From the NCBI GenBank assembly GCA_030539295.1, contig JAUNSJ010000018.1:1-64000 (forward strand): DNA of 64,000 bases, given 5' to 3'. This document shows positions 17,774 to 26,042 of the stretch, piece after piece. The notes beneath the pieces are model-generated. The model was not told the DNA's origin and did no database searches. It was given only the letters and a program-made list of their open reading frames with translations. The position numbers and the translations under genes were made by a program. How positions within the stretch are numbered: position 1 is the first letter of the stretch; each line of letters opens with the position of its first letter. This DNA comes from Planctomycetia bacterium (GTDB lineage: Bacteria; Planctomycetota; Planctomycetia; Pirellulales; Thermoguttaceae).

Positions 17774-19035
17774 TATTCTACTTTCTTTGCGGCCAGACTT
17801 CTTCCGGCCAGGGAGCCGCTGGACCATGCGAACTGAAGATTATAGCCCCCGCAGTCGCCGTCAATATCAAGGATTTCTCCAGCAAAATACAGGTTCGGGA
17901 CCAGTCGCGATTCCATCGTAAGGCGATTCACTTCGTTCAAGGCGACTCCGCCTGTTGTTACCATGGCGCTGGCAAAACCCTCCAAAGCCGCGATAGTGAC
18001 CGGCAGGGCCGTAAACAGCGTAGCCAACCGAAGTCGCTCATCGCGTCGAAGCTCATTACAGGCAAGATTACTATCGATCGCCACCTCTTTAAGCAGAGCG
18101 GCCACCAGTCGCGCCGGAAGGTTACGCTGATGAAAAAAAGTTTTTATAGCCGTACCGGGTCGTGCCTGACACCACTGGAGCAGTTCACGCGAGAGTGTAT
18201 TCGCGTCACAAGCCGAAACGAGCGATACGTCAAGCCGGTCGCCTGGGTAAAGATATCGACTCAAGTTCAGTATGGCAGGTCCTGAAAGTCCGCGGTGCGT
18301 AATGAGCACAGGCCCGCTTGTACGATGGATGACGCGTCCTTCCCGAAAAACGGCAATGCGAGGCGAGTCAAACGCAATCCCGGAACAATCGGCCAGTGGC
18401 CAAGGTGAGGCATAAACGGCGGCCAGAGCCGGTCGCGGGTCAATAATACTGTGGCCCAGACTGCGAGCAAGCGTAAAGCCGGAACCGTCGCTGCCGAGTT
18501 TGGGCCAACTTGCCCCTCCGGTCGCTAAAACAAGCCTCTTTGTCTCTATACAGCTTGCCTCCGTATAGACAGAGAAGCCGCGAGCTGCCTTCTCAATATG
18601 ACGCACGCCGGACAAAGTCGGTCGCGAAAGACAATATCGTTTTGCCTCTTCTTCAAAAAGATTGAAAATATCACGACTCTTTCGCGACTGTGGGAAGACC
18701 TTACCGCCAGGTTCCCGCTCCAGAGCGAGGCCGCGCTTCGACAAAAACGACATGAGCGACGTATTCGGATACTCAAGCAGAATACTTCGCACAAATCGAC
18801 TTTTCGCCGGTGGCCCATAGTGGTCAAAGAAATGGTCGATCGGTTGCCAGTTCGTTATATTGCACTGACCGTCGCCCGAGACGAGTAACTTACGTCCGCG
18901 GCTACGCTCCTTCTCCAGCAGAATGCATGCCGTCGGCGACGCGGCTGACCCGGCGGAGATCGCACAGGCCAAACCCGCCAGACCGCCTCCTACAATGACC
19001 GCCTCGGCACGCTGTTCCGTCATGGAAAGATTCAT
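17773..19035 (-). CDS. HI0933/BaiN-family FAD-dependent oxidoreductase
   Basis: This 420-residue flavoprotein has an N-terminal dinucleotide-binding motif (AVIVGGGLAGLACAISAG), the family motif SGDGQCNITN in place of the usual SGGGRCNxTN, ATGGASWPKLGSDGSGF and a C-terminal FAD site GEILDIDGDCGGYNLQFAWSS split over the end. Homologues are annotated as aminoacetone oxidase, BaiN or RdsA flavoproteins. The substrate here is unknown. The ATG at 19035 overlaps the stop of proA (ATGA), and its own stop overlaps hrpA. Translational coupling is likely throughout. Confidence 0.85.
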   Translation of the reverse strand: MNLSMTEQRAEAVIVGGGLAGLACAISAGSAASPTACILLEKERSRGRKLLVSGDGQCNITNWQPIDHFFDHYGPPAKSRFVRSILLEYPNTSLMSFLSKRGLALEREPGGKVFPQSRKSRDIFNLFEEEAKRYCLSRPTLSGVRHIEKAARGFSVYTEASCIETKRLVLATGGASWPKLGSDGSGFTLARSLGHSIIDPRPALAAVYASPWPLADCSGIAFDSPRIAVFREGRVIHRTSGPVLITHRGLSGPAILNLSRYLYPGDRLDVSLVSACDANTLSRELLQWCQARPGTAIKTFFHQRNLPARLVAALLKEVAIDSNLACNELRRDERLRLATLFTALPVTIAALEGFASAMVTTGGVALNEVNRLTMESRLVPNLYFAGEILDIDGDCGGYNLQFAWSSGSLAGRSLAAKKVE

Positions 19036-20291
19036 CCGCGAATGTGCCCGTTCCCAAAAACAACATATTTGTACGACGTCAACTCATTTATGCCGCAGGG
19101 GCCACGCGCATGAAATTTATCCGTACTTATGCCGATTTCCGCGCCCAGTCCGAACTGCCCTCCGTCGTTCAATCGGGTACTCGCATTGACCATAACGGCA
19201 CTGCTGTCGATACACGTCGTAAATTGACGCGCCGCTTGAATATCTTTTGTAACAATCGCTTCCGTATGGCCACTACTGTGCTCGTTTATTTCTGCGATCG
19301 CTTCTTCCAGACTGTCCACAATTTTGCACGAAATAATCGCGGCCAGATATTCCCGATAGAAATCCTCATCCGTCGCCGGCAGCATCCCGGGGACCAACGA
19401 GCAGCTCTTGGTACAACCGCGTATTTCAACGCCGCGAGCTTGCAATGCCTGAGCGAGCCGTGGGAGAAAAGAAGGGGCAATTTCCGAATGCACCACGAGC
19501 GATTCCGCCGTATTACAGGTTCCAAGTCGCTGGCATTTTGAATTAACCAGAACGGACTCCGCCGTCGCGTAGTCTGCCGCCTGGTCGATATAGACATGAC
19601 AGTTGCCCGCAAAATGCTTAATGACCGGCATGCGTGCCTCACTGGTAACCCGCTTGATGAGCGATTCGCCGCCACGCGGGATGGCTACATTGATGTATTC
19701 CGGTAAATGCAAAAATTCATCCACTGCGCCCCGGTCGGTCGTATCCAAGAGTTGAACGGCGTTCCGGGGTAGCCCGACCTTCGCGGCCGCGTCGGACAGG
19801 ATTTGCCCCAAGGCAACGTTCGAATGAATCGCCTCCTTACCGCCGCGAAGAATCACCGCATTGCCACTCTTAACGCAGATCGCCGCCGCGTCGGTTGTGA
19901 CGTTCGGCCTTGACTCATAAATAAAGAAGACAACGCCCATGGGAACACGTACTTTTCGCACATCCAGGCCGTTCGGGCGAATGGTCGATTCCATAATCGT
20001 GCCAATGGGGTCCGGAAAAGCCGCGATTTCGGCCAGTGCCTGTGCCATCTCTTTAAGCGTCTTCTCACTTAGTCGAAGTCGGTCGACCATGGCCGGAGCC
20101 AGACCTGACTGCTCCGCCGCGGCTAAATCCTTTGCATTGGCGGCCATAAGCTCCTGCTTACGCTCAAGGAGCATACGGGCACATTCGGCCAGCCAGGCGT
20201 TTTTCATCTCGCCGGTTACCGCTGCCATTTCGGCCGACGCCTTCTTCGCTTGCTGCGCAATCTTGAGACAATAGTTCGTTAATTCTGTCAT
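19032..20291 (-). CDS. proA: Gamma-glutamyl phosphate reductase
   Basis: This 419-residue aldehyde-dehydrogenase-fold enzyme reduces gamma-glutamyl phosphate with NADPH in proline synthesis. The catalytic cysteine lies in QRLGTCNTAES, and family signatures are seen in ILRGGKEAIHSN and the C-terminal RGPCGINELTSYKYVVFGNG. The partner kinase proB is not in the window. The start overlaps the end of rdgB (ATGA), and its stop overlaps the flavoprotein start. All features are normal for the family. Confidence 0.94.
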   Translation of the reverse strand: MTELTNYCLKIAQQAKKASAEMAAVTGEMKNAWLAECARMLLERKQELMAANAKDLAAAEQSGLAPAMVDRLRLSEKTLKEMAQALAEIAAFPDPIGTIMESTIRPNGLDVRKVRVPMGVVFFIYESRPNVTTDAAAICVKSGNAVILRGGKEAIHSNVALGQILSDAAAKVGLPRNAVQLLDTTDRGAVDEFLHLPEYINVAIPRGGESLIKRVTSEARMPVIKHFAGNCHVYIDQAADYATAESVLVNSKCQRLGTCNTAESLVVHSEIAPSFLPRLAQALQARGVEIRGCTKSCSLVPGMLPATDEDFYREYLAAIISCKIVDSLEEAIAEINEHSSGHTEAIVTKDIQAARQFTTCIDSSAVMVNASTRLNDGGQFGLGAEIGISTDKFHARGPCGINELTSYKYVVFGNGHIRG

Positions 20292-20908
20292 GATATCCTC
20301 GTCATGTGTTTGGACAGTTTATAGAGAGCAGGCAACATGGCCCGGGCGGCTCGCGCGCGATGGCTTATGACTCGCTTGACCGCGGGCGCAAGTTCGCCGA
20401 ACGATTTATGATATTCCACAATTTCAAAGAGCGGGTCATAGCCAAAGCCATTCTGACCATGGCGTTCCGTGAGAATACGTCCGTAGCATCGCCCTTCCGA
20501 CTCCACCTGCACAACGCCGTTCGGGTCGGCCAGGACCATGTGGCACGTGTACCAGGCCACGCGATCTTCTGCCGGGCGACCCGCAAGTTTGGCCAGCAGG
20601 AGGTCGTTATTCTTTTCGTCCGTCGGATCCGGGGCGGAAAACCGTGCCGACCAGACGCCAGGCGCGCCTCCCAGCGCCGCGACCGACAGTCCGCTGTCTT
20701 CCGCCAGTACCCATTGATGCAGGTGCAACGCCTGTACGCTCGCTTTTTTTATCGCATTCGCGGCAAACGTTGTCCCGTCTTCTTCAACGTCAATCGCGTC
20801 GGCAATATCCGCCAGAGTAAGTAATTTTATGCCAATAGGCGCCACGAGTTCGTTCATCTCGAGCGCCTTGTGGCGATTTCCTGTCCCAAATACCAAAACT
20901 GGTGTCAT
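20288..20908 (-). CDS. rdgB: XTP/dITP diphosphatase (RdgB/HAM1)
   Basis: This 206-residue enzyme removes non-canonical purine nucleotides (ITP, XTP and deoxy forms). It has the N-terminal FGTGNRHKALEM and the catalytic stretch AEDSGLSVAALGGAPGVWSARF, then FGYDPLFE. The length is normal. It is the first gene of the overlapping operon rdgB-proA-flavoprotein-hrpA. It lies back to back with purH across a 310-bp region, so two purine-related genes may share divergent promoter DNA. Confidence 0.93.
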   Translation of the reverse strand: MTPVLVFGTGNRHKALEMNELVAPIGIKLLTLADIADAIDVEEDGTTFAANAIKKASVQALHLHQWVLAEDSGLSVAALGGAPGVWSARFSAPDPTDEKNNDLLLAKLAGRPAEDRVAWYTCHMVLADPNGVVQVESEGRCYGRILTERHGQNGFGYDPLFEIVEYHKSFGELAPAVKRVISHRARAARAMLPALYKLSKHMTRIS

Positions 20909-21007
20909 GCGTTTCCCTTGCTTCCTTGACCCTCGGTTTGTCCTGCTGCTTCCGGCCCCGACTCCGATTACAACTCGATTCGTGCGTCCACAATCATCCC
21001 ACCCGGA

Positions 21008-21053
21008 TTGACTGACTGCCTCCCTATTATATTATATTGCGTCAATAGGACAA
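21008..21053. promoter_or_regulatory. Overlapping divergent promoters of purH and the rdgB operon
   Basis: Plus strand: TTGACT (21008-21013), a 16-bp spacer and TATTAT (21030-21035). Minus strand: TTGTCC (21048-21053), a 16-bp spacer and TATAAT (21026-21031). The two share one AT-rich core, so only one polymerase may bind at a time. The rest of 20909-21218 shows no gene; the purH leader would be about 170 nt. Confidence 0.4.
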
Positions 21054-21218
21054 GACGACCAAACAAATTTTGGCACGCATCCCGGAAGCGGACGCCGGAA
21101 GCGGGGGGCCTTGACCAAATGCAAGACTAACAGAGAATAAAAGAGAGTATGTTGGCCCGGTCGACTGCCGTGACAGGTAAAGTCGGCCATAACTTCGACA
21201 GTGAGAAAGCAAGGAACC

Positions 21219-22781
21219 ATGGAATCTCCGCAAATCAAGCGTGCATTAATTAGTGTCAGTGATAAAATTGGTCTTACCGATTTCGCAAAAGGACTTATTG
21301 CCTGTGGTGTCGAAATCGTCAGCACAGGAGGAACACGTCGCCATCTGGAAAGTAATGGCATTCCGGTAACCGATGTTTCCACCTACACGCAATTTCCGGA
21401 AATGATGGGCGGACGGCTAAAAACACTGCATCCAAAGGTTCACGGCGGCATTCTCTGCCGGCGTAATAACCCGGAAGACGTTGCCAGTGCGAAGGAGCAC
21501 GGAATTATTCCGTTTGAGCTGGTGGTCGTCAATCTTTATCCCTTTGAAGCTACGGTTGCCCGAGAAAACGTCACCGACGCCGAGGCCATTGAAAATATCG
21601 ATATTGGCGGGCCAACGATGGTGCGGGCTGCGGCTAAGAATCATGAATTCGTTACGATAGTCACTCATTCAGACCAATATTCAATAGTACTGGAACAGAT
21701 CGAATCGACAGGCTGCACAACGATCCAGTTGCGTCGCTCGCTTGCCCGGGACGCTTTTGCACATACGGGCCAGTACGATACGGCAATCGCGAATTATTTT
21801 TCGGGGCATGAGCAGGAAGAGGACTTTCCGCGAAATCTGTCGCTTATGCTGCAACGGTCGCAAGTTCTTCGATATGGTGAGAATCCGCATCAACAGGCGG
21901 CGCTGTACGTTGAGAAGAAGTTTACCGGCCCGTGCGCGGTCACGTCACGTCAGCTGAACGGGAAGGAATTATCTTATAATAATCTGTTGGATTTGGACGC
22001 GGCACTGGCTCTGGTCCGTTCGTTTACAGACCCGGCGGTGTGTGTCCTCAAGCATAATAATCCGTGTGGCGCCGCGTCGCATAAGGAGATTGCGGTCGCG
22101 TGCCAGAATGCAATGGGGGGCGACCCGCTCAGCGCATTTGGCTCGATTCTGGGCTTTAATCGTCCGGTCGATGAGGCAACGGCGAAATTCCTGAGTACTC
22201 CGGGCCTGTTCGTTGAGGCGATCATTGCCCCGTCGTACACCGCAGGAGCCTTGGAAATTCTGACAACAGAGCCGAAATGGAAGCAGAATGTCCGACTGCT
22301 GGAGTGCGGATCCCTCGATATCAAGCCGGCACGCTGGGCCATCCGTCCGTTGGAAGGAGGAGCTCTGCTGCAAGAGGCGGATGTATTACCGGACAATGAA
22401 GATGGCTGGCGCGTGGTGACGGAAGTCAAACCGACGGCCAAAGAGATGGATGACCTGCGATTTGCCTGGCAGATTGTCCGATTCGTAAAGTCCAATGCGA
22501 TCGTGCTTTGCAAGGACCGCACCTTAATAGGAACGGGAGCAGGCCAGATGAGCCGGGTCGATTCGGTCGAGATATCCGTAAAGAAGGCAGGCGACCGAAT
22601 TGCGGGTGCCGTATTAGCCAGCGACGCCTTTTTCCCGTTCCCGGACGGCATTGAAGCGGCGAAGGGAGTCAAAGCGGTCATCCAGCCGGGCGGGTCTCGC
22701 AACGACGAGGTAGTCATAGAGACGTGCGACAAGTTAGGTATCTCAATGGTCTTTACCGGGACGCGTCACTTCAGGCACTAA
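21219..22781 (+). CDS. purH: Bifunctional AICAR transformylase / IMP cyclohydrolase
   Basis: This 520-residue enzyme performs the last two steps of IMP synthesis. The N-terminal MGS-like cyclohydrolase starts IKRALISVSDKIGL with STGGT and ENIDIGGPTMVRAAAKN. The transformylase domain holds LRYGENPHQQA and the catalytic lysine-histidine segment VLKHNNPCG, then SNAIVLCKD. It ends in DEVVIETCDKLGISMVFTGTRHFRH as expected. The ATG at 21219 follows AAGGA. A GTG at 21201 in frame lacks a ribosome site. Confidence 0.95.
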   Translation: MESPQIKRALISVSDKIGLTDFAKGLIACGVEIVSTGGTRRHLESNGIPVTDVSTYTQFPEMMGGRLKTLHPKVHGGILCRRNNPEDVASAKEHGIIPFELVVVNLYPFEATVARENVTDAEAIENIDIGGPTMVRAAAKNHEFVTIVTHSDQYSIVLEQIESTGCTTIQLRRSLARDAFAHTGQYDTAIANYFSGHEQEEDFPRNLSLMLQRSQVLRYGENPHQQAALYVEKKFTGPCAVTSRQLNGKELSYNNLLDLDAALALVRSFTDPAVCVLKHNNPCGAASHKEIAVACQNAMGGDPLSAFGSILGFNRPVDEATAKFLSTPGLFVEAIIAPSYTAGALEILTTEPKWKQNVRLLECGSLDIKPARWAIRPLEGGALLQEADVLPDNEDGWRVVTEVKPTAKEMDDLRFAWQIVRFVKSNAIVLCKDRTLIGTGAGQMSRVDSVEISVKKAGDRIAGAVLASDAFFPFPDGIEAAKGVKAVIQPGGSRNDEVVIETCDKLGISMVFTGTRHFRH

Positions 22782-22815
22782 ACTGCGGAGCGGACAGGTT
22801 TAAATTTTCCTTTCT

Positions 22816-22848
22816 CCAGGACACGGAAAAGATTACGTCGTGTCCTGG
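22816..22848 (+). terminator. 10-bp hairpin after purH
   Basis: CCAGGACACG (22816-22825) and CGTGTCCTGG (22839-22848) form a perfect stem with a 13-base loop, 34 bp after the purH stop. No U tract follows, so it may be a weak terminator or a 3' processing hairpin. Confidence 0.5.
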
Positions 22849-22939
22849 CCTGATTTGCGGGCACGGCTTGTGTCATTCCGGGCTTGTTCCGGCGGCGTAT
22901 CAAATCCGACTTTCCTTGAAGACTTCAGGAGATTTTTCT

Positions 22940-23785
22940 ATGAGGACAACCTGTGTGCCAATCGTCTTGTTTGCGATCCTGATAGCCCTATGCCGCCTTG
23001 CAAACGCCGCGGACCTGCCGGACCTTGGGCGGAACGCCGGAGCACGCGGTGTCCTGACCTGGGATGGTCTGGAGTACGCGTTTCGCTGGTGTCCCGCAGG
23101 CAGCTTTATCATGGGCAGCCCGGAGTCGGAAACGGGTCGCGACGAGGCGGAAGTCTTGCATAAAGTCAATCTGACACAAGGGTTCTGGATACTTGAAACG
23201 GAAGTGACGCAAGAGATGTACCAGAGTGTAATGGGCGTCAATCCGTCGGCTTTTCGGGGGGTGAACATGCCGGTTGACACGATAAGCTGGGAGGAGGCCA
23301 CACGCTTTTGCGAAGAATTATCCAGCCGAGTGGGCGCAAAAATCACCTTGCCGACCGAGTCGCAGTGGGAATACGCTGCCCGAGCGGGAACGACGGGGCC
23401 ATGGTCAGGCGAGCTGGCGGCTCTGGCCTGGTACGGCGAGGCGACCGAAAGCGGTTCGAGTCATGCGGTTGCTGGCAAAAAGCCCAACGCGTGGGGAATT
23501 TACGACATGCACGGCAATCTTTGGGAATGGTGCCGCGACCGGTGGACGGACTATACGGGAGAGGAAGTAACCGACCCGCAAGGGTCGAGTGACGGCTATG
23601 ACGGCGTGCGAGTCGACCGCGGTGGCTGTTGGGATTCCAGTGCGGAATACTGTCGCAGTGCGTATCGAGGCGTCTATGAGCGGAACCGCAAGAGCCGATT
23701 CGTCGGCTTTCGAGTCGTTACGGAGTCGATCTGTGGGGGTGGAAAGAGGCTGGATTTCGGTGAGAGTAGATGTGTGACCAATTGA
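22940..23785 (+). CDS. Secreted SUMF1/formylglycine-generating-enzyme-like protein
   Basis: The start at 22940 has AGGAG nine bases upstream and gives a signal peptide (MRTTCVPIVLFAILIALCRLANA). The 281 residues follow the SUMF1 fold: FMGSPESE-type opening (FIMGSPES), FWILETEVTQEMY, LPTESQWEYAARAGT, GNLWEWCRDRW and RGGCWDSSAEYCRSAYR. The last stretch lacks the paired cysteine pattern of true formylglycine-generating enzymes, so it is more likely a C-type-lectin-like binding protein or another SUMF1 subclass. Export makes sulfatase maturation in the cytoplasm unlikely. It stands alone between purH and the hydrogenase operon. Confidence 0.85.
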   Translation: MRTTCVPIVLFAILIALCRLANAADLPDLGRNAGARGVLTWDGLEYAFRWCPAGSFIMGSPESETGRDEAEVLHKVNLTQGFWILETEVTQEMYQSVMGVNPSAFRGVNMPVDTISWEEATRFCEELSSRVGAKITLPTESQWEYAARAGTTGPWSGELAALAWYGEATESGSSHAVAGKKPNAWGIYDMHGNLWEWCRDRWTDYTGEEVTDPQGSSDGYDGVRVDRGGCWDSSAEYCRSAYRGVYERNRKSRFVGFRVVTESICGGGKRLDFGESRCVTN

Positions 23786-23843
23786 TTTTATGCCATTTCG
23801 ATAATTTTTTATCTTTATTTTTGAAAAAATCCAGGGGAGACAC

Positions 23844-23872
23844 TTGACTTTTTTTGAAAAATCGCGTATAAT
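23844..23872 (+). promoter_or_regulatory. Sigma-70 promoter of the hydrogenase operon
   Basis: TTGACT (23844-23849), exactly 17 bp, then a perfect TATAAT (23867-23872). Transcription would start near 23879, about 58 nt before the first start codon. No other promoter of this quality is visible between 23844 and the end of the operon. Confidence 0.75.
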
Positions 23873-23880
23873 AAAAACGT

Positions 23881-23900
23881 ATCGATAAAGTTTTATCAAT
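23881..23900. promoter_or_regulatory. 20-bp imperfect palindrome at the hydrogenase transcription start
   Basis: The halves ATCGATAAAG and TTTTATCAAT are inverted copies with two mismatches. The element begins about two bases after the predicted transcription start, an ideal place for a repressor. It does not match the FNR box spacing or the Rex consensus that I know. Confidence 0.55.
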
Positions 23901-23936
23901 AAAACTTGAGCGGAAATGAGTTTAGGAGCCGAAACA

Positions 23937-24185
23937 GTGAAACATTCGATTACGATTTGCATGGGGAGCAGTTGTTTTGCCCGTGGAAATGAAAAGAATT
24001 TACGTATTCTCCAGGAATTTTTGAAGAAAAATCAACTGGAGGCGGACGTTGAATTGTCGGCGAACCGATGTGCGGGCGAATGCTCCATAGGTCCGAATAT
24101 CTTGATCGATGGGGAATCGTATCATCACTTGGACAGTGAGGCATTGATAGACATATTAAGACGAAAGTTGCTGGGAGCGGAGTAG
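23937..24185 (+). CDS. Thioredoxin-like [2Fe-2S] ferredoxin (HndB/NuoE-C-like)
   Basis: This 82-residue protein has four cysteines in the thioredoxin-like [2Fe-2S] pattern (CMGSSC, then CAGEC). The GTG at 23937 is preferred because AGGAG lies eight bases before it; an in-frame ATG at 23916 has no ribosome site. Small proteins of this type accompany bifurcating [FeFe] hydrogenases (HndB in Desulfovibrio is the comparable subunit). It is the first gene of the operon, so it could pass electrons to the catalytic complex or to the sensory hydrogenase that follows. Confidence 0.82.
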   Translation: MKHSITICMGSSCFARGNEKNLRILQEFLKKNQLEADVELSANRCAGECSIGPNILIDGESYHHLDSEALIDILRRKLLGAE

Positions 24186-24272
24186 GGTCACGCGAGTCGT
24201 TTCTCTTGACCGGTTCGGGATCAGAGAACGACGAGAAGGCCAACAGGGGCAAAAGAATTTCGGGGGAACGAA

Positions 24273-26042
24273 ATGAACCATACATATCCTGTATTTACGG
24301 CGGACGCGGAGTGTCAGGACTGTTTTAAGTGTGTTCGGCAGTGTCCGGTTAAAGCGATTCAGGTTAAGGGTGCGCACGCGTCGGTCATGCCGGAGCTGTG
24401 TATTGCCTGTGGTGGTTGCGTGCAGGTGTGTCCCGTTCACGCCAAGAAGGTTCGAGATGACCTTGGACGAGTACGTGTCTTGCTAAAGGAAGGGCTTGGC
24501 CCGGTTTACGTTTCGCTTGCGCCGTCGTGGGTGAATGAGTTTCGCGGGCTGCCGGCCTCGAAGATGATAGCGGCGTTGCGCCAGTTGGGCTTTGCGGGCG
24601 TGAGCGAGACGGCGCTTGGTGCCCAGATCGTAACGGAGAAGACGGCGGAGCTGCTAAAGGAGCAGAAGCGAGGACTCATGATATCCTCGGCGTGCCCCGT
24701 GGCCGTTGATTTCATTTTAAAATATTTTCCGAAGCTGTCCTGCACGATTTCGCCAGTGCTCTCCCCTGTTTTATCGCATGCGAGATTTCTTAAAGAGCAG
24801 TTGGGTGAGAAGATAAAAGTCGTATTTATTGGACCTTGTATAGCCAAGAAGAACGAATCGGACCGTCATCCGGACCTTCTTTCCATGGCTCTGCTATTTT
24901 CCCGGTTGCGACAGTGGTTTAAGGAAGCGGGGATCGACCCTTATGCTATGGATCCGGGGCCGGACGACGTTTTCGTTCCCTATGCGTCGAAAGAAGGGGC
25001 GTTATACCCGATCGAAGGAGGAATGAACGAAACGATCCGTATGTACCGGGAATGCTCGCATGTAAACTTCGTCTCGATCGGTGGAATCGGAGCATTGCGA
25101 CAGGCATTTGACGGTTTGGACCCGGGGCGTATCTTTGAGCCGGTATTTCTGGAGACCCTTGCTTGCACAGGCGGGTGTGTTCACGGGCCGGGAACGGAGC
25201 ACAACTCACCTGGCCTGCTTGAGCGGTTGCGTGTTTTAAGGAACGTTAAGGGCGACGGTAAGCCAACGCCGATGAACGGTCCGGAGATAGCCGCGGAATA
25301 TCAGGCAACTCCTGTGGACCAGCGGCCGGCCTCGTTGAACGATATTCGTGAGGCCCTCTCGTCCGTTGGCAAATCGCGACTGGAAGACGAAATTAACTGC
25401 GGTGGCTGCGGCTATTTCACCTGTCATAATTTTGCCCAGGCTCTTATCGACGGCAAGGCGGAGCCGAGTATGTGCGTCTCCTATCTGCGGAAACTGGCGC
25501 AGAAAAAGTCGAACGCGATTCTACGCTGCCTGCCCGCCGCGGCTGTGATTGTGGACCGTAGTCTTACGGTTATTGAATGTAATAAGCGTTTTGCTGACTT
25601 TACAGGAGAGCAGGGTAAGGAACTGTACGAATTTTTACCCGGCCTTTGGGGTGCGAAACTGGAGAAGTTGATTCCGTTTGCCCACCTGTTCCGGCAGGTT
25701 CTTGATACAGGAATTGAATATCAGTATAATACGTTAAAGGTGGACGGTCGTCTGCTGGATATTAATATATTTAATATAGATCCGAAGCAGGTGGTCGGCG
25801 CGATCATTTTTGACGTAACGAAAGCAGAGCTGCGTCGGGAAGAGATTGCCGAACGGGCCCAGGAAGTCATTGAGAAGAATCTCAGTACGGTGCAGGAGAT
25901 TGCGTGCAAGCTGGGTGAGCATATGGCGGAGACGGAAATCCTGCTGCGGTCGATTGCGGAGAAATACAGTGACCACGACGCGCGTCGGAATCTGGCGCAG
26001 GAGGTGGAAAGGGCGGAGGACGATGACTGGGCAACCGAATGA
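24273..26042 (+). CDS. hydS: Sensory [FeFe]-hydrogenase with PAS domain (HydS, group C type)
   Basis: The 589 residues contain, in order: two [4Fe-4S] ferredoxin motifs (CQDCFKCVRQCP, CIACGGCVQVCP), an H-cluster domain, a further FeS domain (CGGCGYFTCHNF), a PAS domain near 410-520 and a C-terminal helical tail. H-cluster loop 1 reads SSACP with A140 in place of the proton-relay cysteine. Loop 2 is GPCIAKKNE and loop 3 is LACTGGCVHG. The Cys-to-Ala change is known in group C hydrogenases that sense H2 with low turnover. The gene overlaps the SpoIIE phosphatase by 20 bp and lies in the same operon as the catalytic hydrogenase, so it probably reports H2 or redox state. Confidence 0.9.
   Translation: MNHTYPVFTADAECQDCFKCVRQCPVKAIQVKGAHASVMPELCIACGGCVQVCPVHAKKVRDDLGRVRVLLKEGLGPVYVSLAPSWVNEFRGLPASKMIAALRQLGFAGVSETALGAQIVTEKTAELLKEQKRGLMISSACPVAVDFILKYFPKLSCTISPVLSPVLSHARFLKEQLGEKIKVVFIGPCIAKKNESDRHPDLLSMALLFSRLRQWFKEAGIDPYAMDPGPDDVFVPYASKEGALYPIEGGMNETIRMYRECSHVNFVSIGGIGALRQAFDGLDPGRIFEPVFLETLACTGGCVHGPGTEHNSPGLLERLRVLRNVKGDGKPTPMNGPEIAAEYQATPVDQRPASLNDIREALSSVGKSRLEDEINCGGCGYFTCHNFAQALIDGKAEPSMCVSYLRKLAQKKSNAILRCLPAAAVIVDRSLTVIECNKRFADFTGEQGKELYEFLPGLWGAKLEKLIPFAHLFRQVLDTGIEYQYNTLKVDGRLLDINIFNIDPKQVVGAIIFDVTKAELRREEIAERAQEVIEKNLSTVQEIACKLGEHMAETEILLRSIAEKYSDHDARRNLAQEVERAEDDDWATE

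Noticed and set aside
22940-23785. SUMF1 protein as the activator of the sulfatase-like protein at 8722
   Set aside because: The SUMF1 protein is exported and lacks the typical paired cysteines, and the sulfatase-like protein lacks the motif that would be modified.
23881-23900. FNR or Rex binding site at the hydrogenase promoter
   Set aside because: ATCAA is present, but the spacing to its inverted half is too long for an FNR box and the sequence does not fit the Rex consensus; kept only as an unnamed palindrome.
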